Below are positions 28,367-36,168 of a stretch of 37,108 nt of DNA, one piece after another. Made by a program: the position numbers and the translations under genes. Every line of letters starts with the position of its first letter. Positions within the stretch are counted from its first letter, which is position 1. The notes beneath the pieces were generated by a model. It was not told where the DNA came from, did not search any database, and was given only the letters and a program-made list of their open reading frames with translations. This DNA is from Candidatus Woesearchaeota archaeon (lineage in GTDB: Archaea > Nanobdellota > Nanobdellia > Woesearchaeales > DSVV01), in assembly GCA_018303325.1 (NCBI GenBank), contig JAGVYH010000046.1, positions 1 through 37,108 on the forward strand. Direction: 5' to 3'.

Positions 28367-28942
28367 ATGTTAAACATAAAAGAACTTAATAAAATCAAGG
28401 AAAACTTGCATGAATTTGACAAACAGCGGGAGAACATTATCTTTTTGTCAAGGATTATATTAAAGGCGTCAAAATCAGCGATATACTCTGCGCACAGAAA
28501 TGATTTCAATACTTCAAAAAAGCAGATAGATGAAGCTGAAACCAACATAAAAAAAGCAGAGAGTTTGTTTAAGAAAGACGAAAATTTAAGGAATGTTGGT
28601 GCTTATTCTGAGGCATTGGAAGAATATGTTGAAGCAAAATGCTTTTATGGATTTATGAAAGAAAAAAAGCTTCCAGAACTGGCAAAATTAGCAGTAAGCC
28701 CTGATGAATATCTTCTTGGATTGTGCGATTTTACCGGCGAGATGGCAAGATCAGCAGTTATATTGGCTACAAACAAAAAGTTCAAGGAAGTTCAGCAGAT
28801 TAAAGAGATTATAGACGAGATATTCGGCTTTTTCTCCAGCCTTGATTTAAGAAACGGAGAGCTGAGAAAAAAAGCAGATTCAATTAAATGGAACTTAAAG
28901 AAAATTGAAGAAATTTTATATGATATTTCCATGAAAAAATGA
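28367..28942 (+). CDS. Translin family protein (archaeal)
   Basis: REN..FLSRIILKASKSAIYSAHRND ... YVEAKCFYGFMKEKKLP ... YLLGLCDFTGEMARSAV. Confidence 0.88.
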   Translation: MLNIKELNKIKENLHEFDKQRENIIFLSRIILKASKSAIYSAHRNDFNTSKKQIDEAETNIKKAESLFKKDENLRNVGAYSEALEEYVEAKCFYGFMKEKKLPELAKLAVSPDEYLLGLCDFTGEMARSAVILATNKKFKEVQQIKEIIDEIFGFFSSLDLRNGELRKKADSIKWNLKKIEEILYDISMKK

Positions 28943-29796
28943 ATTTCAGAAAAAAGATTAAGAAAATAAAAAGTTATTTTATCTTAAGTACAGAATCACG
29001 TTTAATTATGATTTTATTATTATGTTTAGTTTCATTATTATTTACAGTTGGTTGTTCAAACAAAAACAAACCGCCTGCAGACGACAATAATAATGCTGAA
29101 AATATGAAAGAAATAATCTGGCGCGGCCATGCGACTATTCAATTGAATTCTCAAGAGAAGAATATTGTAATGTATATAGACCCATATAATTTAGATAATC
29201 AAAATAATGATTTAGACAATAATAACTTAAATAATAAAAACAACAATTTAGATAAGGCAGATATTATTCTAATAACGCATGCGCATTATGACCACTGCAG
29301 CTTGGCAGATGCAATAAAGATTGCAAAACCGTCAACAATAATCCTTGCTACATCAGATTGCATGAATAATTTAGAAAAACTCGACGTGGAAAAAAAGGTA
29401 ATTGTTGAGCCAAATAAAAAATATGATATCAATGGGATTATTGTTGAAACAATCCCCGCATACAACATTAATACAAAGTTTCATCCTAAAGAAAATAACT
29501 GGGTTGGCTATGTAATAAATGTAAACAACAGAAGATATTATCACGCAGGCGACACAGATAATATACCAGAAATGGCTTTACTTAAAGAAATAACATTAGC
29601 CAATATTGATGTTGCATTCCTGCCAGTTGGAGGAACATATACAATGAATGCAGAAGAAGCTGTAAAAGCAGCAGGCGCATTTAATCCAAAAAAAGCAATA
29701 CCCATACATTATGGCAGTATCGTCGGGACAAAAGAAGATGCAGAATTATTTAAGGAGAAATGTGATTGCGACGTTGAAATTCTAGAAGAGAATTAA
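28939..29796 (+). CDS. Lipoprotein-like MBL-fold metal-dependent hydrolase
   Basis: Lipobox-like LLFTVGCSN; ILITHAHYDHC; YYHAGDT; IPIHYGSI; overlaps translin stop. Confidence 0.9.
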   Translation: MNFRKKIKKIKSYFILSTESRLIMILLLCLVSLLFTVGCSNKNKPPADDNNNAENMKEIIWRGHATIQLNSQEKNIVMYIDPYNLDNQNNDLDNNNLNNKNNNLDKADIILITHAHYDHCSLADAIKIAKPSTIILATSDCMNNLEKLDVEKKVIVEPNKKYDINGIIVETIPAYNINTKFHPKENNWVGYVINVNNRRYYHAGDTDNIPEMALLKEITLANIDVAFLPVGGTYTMNAEEAVKAAGAFNPKKAIPIHYGSIVGTKEDAELFKEKCDCDVEILEEN

Positions 29797-29845
29797 TTAG
29801 CTTTATTGTATTTATTTATATCCTCACCTGTTTCTCAATCTATTT

Positions 29846-30000
29846 TCCGCTCACAACACGTTTGTGGGCGCAGCCACAGTCACATGAAAAAAAGGTAAGA
29901 AGGTTTGAAGGTCAGATGGTTTGATGGCAGCGACTTATTTCCGTCGTGCCGTTCGTAGTACCTTCAGACCATCAAACCATATTACCATCTTACCTTTTTT
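29846..30000. repeat. Dispersed element copy G (L end only) with octad hairpin reaching into the HAD gene 3' end
   Basis: CCGCTCACAACACGTTTGTGGGCGCAGCCACAGTCACATGAAAA then AAAAAAGGTAAG...ATGG / CC...CTTACCTTTTTT arms. Confidence 0.85.
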
Positions 30001-30849
30001 AGTGAATTCATACATCTTAACAAAGAACGCTTCAACTGGCCTTGCAAATGCTTTTATAAGAAAAGGATCCGTTTGAGGATGCAAAGGGTGAGTAATTTGT
30101 ATTGTCCAAACACCTGCCTGATTCCCTCCAGTAATATCTGTAAATGCCCTGTCTCCTACCATCGCAGCTTTTTCAGGGGAAGTAATTCCTAGTTCTTCCA
30201 TTGCATATTCCACCAGTCTTGTATCTGGTTTTTTAATAATAGTGTAATAATCTCTAAGAACAGCAAGATAATTTTCTCTTCCGCACATTTGCTGCGGTAA
30301 ATATAATTTGTCGTATATAATAGTATCTTTTAATTTTTTAGTTTTAGCACCTAATACCTCTTTGCTAACCCCGCTATTCTTTTGTTTTGCATCATCTTCT
30401 GATATATAAGATACATAAAATTGGTTGTCATCCTTTGGCTCTAAAGTAAATGTTTCTTTGTGCTGGTATATCTTTCTTTTTACAATAGAAGGATTACTTT
30501 CATACATCCTTAACACAGAAATTTCTGGAAAAATCCTGCCAAGTTCCTGAAATCTTTCTTCGCCTGAATTAGATAAGATAATATGTTTCAGTCTTTTATC
30601 GACAGTTAAGGCGTCAAATGCATCTTTTATACTATCATCAACAGCTTTGCCATAATATCTCATCAAAGTGCCATCCACATCCCAAATAACTGCTTCTATT
30701 CCATACTGGTCAAGAAATTCACGTGTAATATCGTTGACAGAAACAACAATTAAATCAGCCAAAACATTATTAGGATGCAGATTCGTAAATAAATCACTGA
30801 AAAAATGCCTTGCTGTATTGAGATAGCCAAATTTTTCTGCAAGAGTCAT
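29935..30849 (-). CDS. HAD-family hydrolase (YqeG-like)
   Basis: AVIWDVDGTLMRYYGKAV, HIILSNSGEERF, KAAMVGDRAFTDITGGNQAGVWTIQI. Confidence 0.85.
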   Translation of the reverse strand: MTLAEKFGYLNTARHFFSDLFTNLHPNNVLADLIVVSVNDITREFLDQYGIEAVIWDVDGTLMRYYGKAVDDSIKDAFDALTVDKRLKHIILSNSGEERFQELGRIFPEISVLRMYESNPSIVKRKIYQHKETFTLEPKDDNQFYVSYISEDDAKQKNSGVSKEVLGAKTKKLKDTIIYDKLYLPQQMCGRENYLAVLRDYYTIIKKPDTRLVEYAMEELGITSPEKAAMVGDRAFTDITGGNQAGVWTIQITHPLHPQTDPFLIKAFARPVEAFFVKMYEFTKKGKMVIWFDGLKVLRTARRK

Positions 30850-30880
30850 TGTAGAATAAGGGAAAGTGTTTCTGTTTTTA

Positions 30881-30997
30881 AATCTTTTTGAGCTTGCTGT
30901 TATTAATTCTTTTTGAACTTGCCGTTATTAATTCTTTTTGAGCTTGCTGTTAATTCTTTTTGAACTTGCTGTTATTAATTCTTTTTTGCCTGCTCTA
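30881..30997. repeat. Imperfect tandem repeat, about 4-5 units of 22-25 nt (AATTCTTTTTGARCTTGCYGTTATT)
   Basis: Direct reading; begins in last codons of the Lrp-like gene. Confidence 0.9.
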
Positions 30998-31985
30998 ACG
31001 GCAGATAAACATGCTTGTAACTCTTTAAAGATTTCACATAATTATAATCCCTGATTTTCCCGTAAAATTTCTGTTTAATGTCGTCAATGACTTTGAGAAA
31101 ATCATTAAAATTAGCAGGCTCTATGTTAAACTCAAAATCAATATTATCACTTATTGACTCGACAACAGATATTACATTTGGGTGCCTGTGGCAGTATTCA
31201 ATTAAACTTGGAATAATTGTGGTATCTTCTAATTCTAAATTAACTTTATAAAATTCATATCCTAATTTACTAAAATTAATGTTTACTCTGTATCCAAGAA
31301 TTATTTTCTTTTTAATTAGCTGCTTTATTCTGTAAATGATGGTCATGCTTCCCAATCCTGTAGCTGCTGCAATCTTTTCAATGGGCATTCTTGCATTTTC
31401 TGTCAGCATTTTAAGGATAATTAAATCTGTCTCGTCTACCTGTTCAGGGGTTGAGCAGCCCTTTTTCCAAGAAAGATGTGAAATATCTTCTGTTTCACCA
31501 ATCAAATATGCTTTTCTGAAAGAAATGTCTCTTGTAATAATGTTTGAGCTGTACTCTTTTATCAAACGTCTAAATCTTTCCACTATTTTGGACCAGTGCT
31601 CTGAGAATTCATAAATATCTTTGACAAAGAAGCTGGCAATAACATCCCATTTGCCAGAAGCCCTTGAAATTCGGCTTGTTTTCTTATCACTAATTAGAAA
31701 TTTAATTAATTCTTCCTCTTTTTTCTGATCTGTTTCATAAAAGTCAAAATACACTCTTATAAGCAGGTAACCTAATTTAGAATAGTCAAATGTTGTTGTA
31801 TATCCTTCAATTATTCCTGCATCTTCCATTCGCTTAATGCGATAATTTACAATGTTTTTGCTAAGCCTTGTAGCTTTAGCTATGGCTGTGTTGCTTTGCC
31901 TGGAGTTTAAATCTAATTCTTTCAGTATCTTTTTATCATTTAAATCAAGTTTTATCTTGTCTTCACAAACATGTGTGATGTGCAT
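30975..31985 (-). CDS. Lrp/AsnC-type regulator with two tandem HTH-ligand modules
   Basis: LDLNDKKILKELDLNSRQSNTAIAKATRLSKNIVNYRIKRMEDAGII and DLIILKMLTENARMPIEKIAAATGLGSMTIIYRIKQLIKKKIILGY. Confidence 0.9.
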   Translation of the reverse strand: MHITHVCEDKIKLDLNDKKILKELDLNSRQSNTAIAKATRLSKNIVNYRIKRMEDAGIIEGYTTTFDYSKLGYLLIRVYFDFYETDQKKEEELIKFLISDKKTSRISRASGKWDVIASFFVKDIYEFSEHWSKIVERFRRLIKEYSSNIITRDISFRKAYLIGETEDISHLSWKKGCSTPEQVDETDLIILKMLTENARMPIEKIAAATGLGSMTIIYRIKQLIKKKIILGYRVNINFSKLGYEFYKVNLELEDTTIIPSLIEYCHRHPNVISVVESISDNIDFEFNIEPANFNDFLKVIDDIKQKFYGKIRDYNYVKSLKSYKHVYLPLEQAKKN

Positions 31986-32114
31986 ATAGACATATTTATT
32001 GTACTTATTTATAAATATTTACAGAGTTTTTAGTTATTTATTAATAATTATCATTTATTTTCTTATTTTGAATGAAAACTAAAACAAATAGTGTGTAATA
32101 CAAATAATAAAAAC

Positions 32115-32265
32115 GCAACTACTAAGCCTACCTCAAAATTGTCAGCTTTGCTATTGAATCTCGTAAGACTATAGGGGAAGCGAAAACACTTGAAAAAGTC
32201 ATCTGTTCTACAAATACTTATTTTGCGGGTTTTCGCCAAAGCTGACTGGTAGGCTTAGTAGTTGC
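32115..32265. mobile_element. MITE-like element (151 nt), 18-bp perfect TIRs, 8-bp flanking direct repeat
   Basis: GCAACTACTAAGCCTACC / GGTAGGCTTAGTAGTTGC; ATAAAAAC at 32107-32114 and 32266-32273; inner stems GTCAGCTTT/AAAGCTGAC and GCGAAAAC/GTTTTCGC. Confidence 0.85.
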
Positions 32266-32276
32266 ATAAAAACAAA

Positions 32277-33200
32277 TCATAAATCCTTTTTCATTATTTC
32301 CGTGTAATTTATCTCTCCAACTCTTCCAATTACTGTCCTTACATCTCCTGAAAGATATTCCTGTTCAATCTGCTGCCTTATTTGTAATCTATCTGCATAT
32401 TGTTGTTTGAGTGTATCAAGATTTCTTCTTCCATTTATAGCTTTATGGTTACATGCTAACTTGTAGAGATAGCTGCCACCCATAAACGGAATTGGTGAAG
32501 CTACAAGTGTAAAAATAGCAGTTATACCTATCGTCCTACCAACATCACGTGCTGATACCCCAAAAAAAAGATAGCCTAAAGCACTTCCTAACGCACTTAC
32601 AACAATAGGAGTTAATGTTGCATAAACCCCTGCTAAATTTATATGCACGTTTACATTTTCACAATTTGTAATCATCTCTTCTAATTTACTTATTTTCCTT
32701 TCAGCTTTTTCAAAGTCTTTTTTTGAAACACCAATTATTCTATAAACTTCTTTTATGAAACGATGATGAAAGATATCTTCTACACCATTGTCAACAGCTT
32801 GCTCTAAATAAGAATAATATCGTCTTAATGCTGAATCCGTTATAGGTGTTGAGGGCACAGTAATATTTGGAGCTGTTAATAAGCCTGTAAGTGTATGAGA
32901 TACTGGTGAATGTGTAGGTAACTGTTGTGGTGGAGATACTAGTGAACCTGTAGGTAACTGTTGTGGTGAAGATACTGGTGAACCAGTAGGTAACTGTTGT
33001 TGAGAGGATACTTTTTGTTGTGGAGATGGTGGTTGCATAACTGGACTTTGAGATACAACAACTTGTAGAGCAGAAGCATTAGATAGGGGAGCTACTAAAT
33101 AAGGAGAATTACCTTGCTGCAATCCTTTTGGTCGAGCACTTAATCTTCTATCCTCTTCTATTGCCTCATAATAATTACCCATTTTTATCACCATAAACAA
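32277..33200 (-). CDS. Hypothetical membrane protein with Q/P-rich tandem repeats
   Basis: SSQQQLPTGSPVSSPQQLPTGSLVSPPQQLPTHSPVS repeats; hydrophobic AGVYATLTPIVVSALGSALGYLFFG and GITAIFTLVASPIPFMGG. Confidence 0.75.
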   Translation of the reverse strand: MFMVIKMGNYYEAIEEDRRLSARPKGLQQGNSPYLVAPLSNASALQVVVSQSPVMQPPSPQQKVSSQQQLPTGSPVSSPQQLPTGSLVSPPQQLPTHSPVSHTLTGLLTAPNITVPSTPITDSALRRYYSYLEQAVDNGVEDIFHHRFIKEVYRIIGVSKKDFEKAERKISKLEEMITNCENVNVHINLAGVYATLTPIVVSALGSALGYLFFGVSARDVGRTIGITAIFTLVASPIPFMGGSYLYKLACNHKAINGRRNLDTLKQQYADRLQIRQQIEQEYLSGDVRTVIGRVGEINYTEIMKKDL

Positions 33201-33269
33201 TATTTATCCACTATTTACACCTTTTATTCCCTGGCCTACAACATATAGTGTAAAGAAAGAGGATTATTA

Positions 33270-33402
33270 AATTTCCTATAGTTTTTTAAGTCAAAATAAG
33301 AAGAGTTTATGACAGATAATAAATAAAATATGAATTTTTAGTATTTTTTATTAGATTATACAGAGTATTTTCTTATTTTGAATGAAAATTTAGTAGGAAA
33401 TT
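33270..33402. promoter_or_regulatory. Bipartite inverted repeat in divergent intergenic region
   Basis: AATTTCCTA-N12-TCAAAATAAGAA (33270-33302) and TTCTTATTTTGA-N12-TAGGAAATT (33370-33402). Confidence 0.6.
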
Positions 33403-33512
33403 ATATATATTAATAACTACATTATAGTGATATAATAACAGATAAAACATAAGAAAAGGAAGAGGTAAATAATAGAAAGTCGGGAAAAAGAGCAAAGGCA
33501 AAGGTGGTCAAA

Positions 33513-33635
33513 ATGGAAGGACAAGCAGGAATGTCATGTATGCGATATGAACAGCTAAAAGATAAAGAATATGGACAAGGCATAGGACTATTTGTACTAG
33601 CTGTAGCCATAATCCTGATACTGTTTTTTATGTAA
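33513..33635 (+). CDS. Small 40-aa single-pass membrane protein
   Basis: MEGQAGMSCMRYEQLKDKEYGQGIGLFVLAVAIILILFFM*; GGTGG upstream; absent from ORF track because short. Confidence 0.5.
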   Translation: MEGQAGMSCMRYEQLKDKEYGQGIGLFVLAVAIILILFFM

Positions 33636-33703
33636 TTAAATGAATTTTAAAGTGAAGATAGAACTTTAATCAAATGAATTTAATGAAAAGGGGGGAATAC
33701 AGA

Positions 33704-33871
33704 ATGAAAGTGAAAACATGTCTTGGACTAGAAAAAGAAATGATAACAGACTCAGAGATTTTAGATTTAATAACAAAGGCAAAAATGAACCAACAAGATA
33801 TTGTAGAGATAAAAGGCATCAAAATCAAGTTAAATAAAGATCAATGCTTTGAGTGCGGGATATTGGATTGA
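33704..33871 (+). CDS. Small protein of unknown function
   Basis: MKVKTCLGLEKEMITDSEILDLITKAKMNQQDIVEIKGIKIKLNKDQCFECGILD after GGGGGGAATACAGA; track ORF starts at 33674. Confidence 0.5.
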   Translation: MKVKTCLGLEKEMITDSEILDLITKAKMNQQDIVEIKGIKIKLNKDQCFECGILD

Positions 33872-33913
33872 TAATAAATAATATAAATGGTAGTGTATTA
33901 CTAGGAATATACC

Positions 33914-33951
33914 AAAAGCACAAAATAATGTTTCGATTATTTTGTGCTTTT
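33914..33951. repeat. 16-bp perfect hairpin related to hairpin 2 at 4030-4066
   Basis: AAAAGCACAAAATAAT-GTTTCG-ATTATTTTGTGCTTTT followed by AGTATA. Confidence 0.92.
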
Positions 33952-33979
33952 AGTATAAATAAAATAGGAGTGATGTACT

Positions 33980-35008
33980 ATGTCAGGAGATAGATTGACT
34001 TTGGCGGGTGTTTTTTTAGTAATCGCAACAATTGCTGGTATAAGAGCTGAGAATGATAGATATACTAGTAACCCACCAGAACAAAATAATGAATCTAATG
34101 TTGAACAGCTAGAACAAAGTGATGAACATAAAGTTGAACCATTAAAACAGAATGATGAACATAAAGTTGAACTGCCAAAACAAAATATACTAACTGATAA
34201 AATAGCATATAAACTAGCTGGACAGATCGCCGAATTTCCAAGAGATTCTCATAAAGAAAAAGTGGGTTTAGCTGCTTCGGATTTTGATAAAGATGGTGAT
34301 ATTGATTTGGCAGTTATGAAAGTCCTAGGCAATCGTGGCAAAGTTTTTCTTTACAAAAATGAAGGTCAAGGAAATTATGTTTTAGATGGACAAATCATAG
34401 ATATGTCAAGAGATTTCTTTAGAAGAGTAATAGATCTAGCTGCTGCTGATTTTGATAAAGATGGGAATATTGATTTAGCATTTATGGTGAATTATTATGG
34501 TGGTTATAATGGCAGCTTAGTTTGGCTCTACAAAAATCAAGGCGACGGCGGCTGTAGAAGCCCTTACCAAGATAAAGGTCAAGGAAACTACATTGGAGCG
34601 GGGAAAATTGCAGAAGCTATAGAATATGGCCTCAATGAAAAAGGAGTTGGTTTAGCTGCTGCGGATTTTGATGGTGATGGTGATATTGAGTTAGTGGCAA
34701 GGGTAAGAGAGTTAGTGACAAAGAGAAGTCCATATAAATATACCGTTCGTCTTTTTGAAGATATTATAACCAAAGAAAACTATCTTTTATCTGGACGACA
34801 AATTGAAGAAGCGACAATATCAAGCAACAGTACTGGAGAAACAGGTTTAGCTGCTGCGGATTTTGATAGGGATGGTGATATTGATTTAGCATTTATAGAA
34901 ACTAGTCGTAATAAACATAAAGTTCTTCTCTACACAAATGAGAGAATAGAAACTCTTGTAGAAACACAAGAAGGAGATAATCAAAATGGAGAAAATATTA
35001 ATAATTGA
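33980..35008 (+). CDS. FG-GAP/VCBS repeat protein
   Basis: Four DFDxDGDIDL-type Ca-binding repeats (ASDFDKDGDIDLAVM, AADFDKDGNIDLAFM, AADFDGDGDIELVAR, AADFDRDGDIDLAFI). Confidence 0.9.
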   Translation: MSGDRLTLAGVFLVIATIAGIRAENDRYTSNPPEQNNESNVEQLEQSDEHKVEPLKQNDEHKVELPKQNILTDKIAYKLAGQIAEFPRDSHKEKVGLAASDFDKDGDIDLAVMKVLGNRGKVFLYKNEGQGNYVLDGQIIDMSRDFFRRVIDLAAADFDKDGNIDLAFMVNYYGGYNGSLVWLYKNQGDGGCRSPYQDKGQGNYIGAGKIAEAIEYGLNEKGVGLAAADFDGDGDIELVARVRELVTKRSPYKYTVRLFEDIITKENYLLSGRQIEEATISSNSTGETGLAAADFDRDGDIDLAFIETSRNKHKVLLYTNERIETLVETQEGDNQNGENINN

Positions 35009-35636
35009 AGATAATGCTGCAGAATCAGCTTGTGCCCAATCTGAATTAGAAAAAGCTGGATTTAAAGAGGTTAAAACAGTTACAAATTTATCAGATGGTT
35101 TGGAAACAATGTCACAATACAGCGCTGTTTTATCAGACTTGTTTTTTCCTGCTGGAAATACACCAACAGAACAATATTCTCAAAGATTTCTACCATCCTA
35201 TGAACAATTCAAGCAAAGAAGATTTCCAAAGATAGACAAAGATAATCCTATTTTAAGAGCTATAGACGTCTGTGCCAAGATTTTCGGCATGACACCACAA
35301 GAGTATGTAGAAAACGTTGTAGCTAAACTAAACACACCAGAACTTGTTTTGAAGATGGTAAGAGATGCTTTAGCAGGAGTTGAGAACTCAGAAAAATATG
35401 CAAAGTTTTTGGAAATAGAAGAAGGAATTAGAAATGGAACAAATTTACCATTAGGAATAATTGCTTGTGAAAGAGCTGCTGAATTAGGAATGCCTGCAAT
35501 TATTGTCACATCAACATATCATCATAGTGATGCATTTGAACCAATAAGTGGTTTAATTAAAGTTTCTTATTGTGATAGATTAGTAGATGAAAAAAAGGAT
35601 TGGAAAGGAGGCATAGAATTGCTTGTGAGACGATAA
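34986..35636 (+). CDS. Receiver (REC)-like protein with large internal insertion
   Basis: MEKILIIEDNAAESACAQSELEKAG, VLSDLFFP, GMPAIIVTSTYHH; overlaps the FG-GAP ORF by 23 nt. Confidence 0.7.
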   Translation: MEKILIIEDNAAESACAQSELEKAGFKEVKTVTNLSDGLETMSQYSAVLSDLFFPAGNTPTEQYSQRFLPSYEQFKQRRFPKIDKDNPILRAIDVCAKIFGMTPQEYVENVVAKLNTPELVLKMVRDALAGVENSEKYAKFLEIEEGIRNGTNLPLGIIACERAAELGMPAIIVTSTYHHSDAFEPISGLIKVSYCDRLVDEKKDWKGGIELLVRR

Positions 35637-35693
35637 ATATTGTTAAAAGCAAAACAAGAAAATATATATTTGTTTATATGATTAATAATTTTT

Positions 35694-36132
35694 CTCGTTC
35701 CCAATCCTGTTTCTCGCTCTCAGCTCGTTTGTGGGACGCAGTCCACCGTGTAGGCACGGACACTAATTTTTGTATATTCATTTCCGTGCATACATACGTG
35801 GACTTTAACTAAATTAATACAGATATTAAAGTCCACAGCTATCTCATGAATGCTTTTTTCGAAGAGTTTATTAGAAAAATAAACATTGTAAACCTAAACT
35901 ATAGCAAAGGCACTAAATTTCCGTAATTAATAATGCCTTTGCTATATACGTGGACTTTAACAAAAAAGATACGAATATTAAAGTCCACCACTATAAATAT
36001 CATCATGGGACGTGTGGCTGCGCCCAGGAACTATACTAATACTATAGTAAACGCACTAAATTTTAGTAATTAGTCGTTGCGTTTACTATATTGGGCGAAT
36101 TAAACAAATTTATTCGATTATTTAATTCGCCA
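35694..36132. repeat. Composite hairpin array: dispersed element copy H plus accessory hairpins
   Basis: L end 35694-35749; hairpins 35749-35794, 35798-35836, 35900-35946, 35950-35988; R end CATGGGACGTGTGGCTGCGCCCAGGAACTAT; hairpins 36043-36090 and about 36094-36132. Confidence 0.9.
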
Positions 36133-36168
36133 GCTATAAAAGATTAAGAATACATTTATTTAACATTC

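Noticed and set aside
30881-30997. Possible small CRISPR array
   Set aside because: Units are contiguous 22-25 nt tandem copies of a gene end, with no spacers and no cas genes.
32115-32265. Possible RNase P or SRP RNA because of nested stems
   Set aside because: Conserved core motifs of those RNAs were not found; exact flanking 8-bp duplication favours a MITE.
33422-33610. 62-aa minus-strand ORF
   Set aside because: Opposite strand encodes a more credible 40-aa TM protein with upstream purine-rich sequence.
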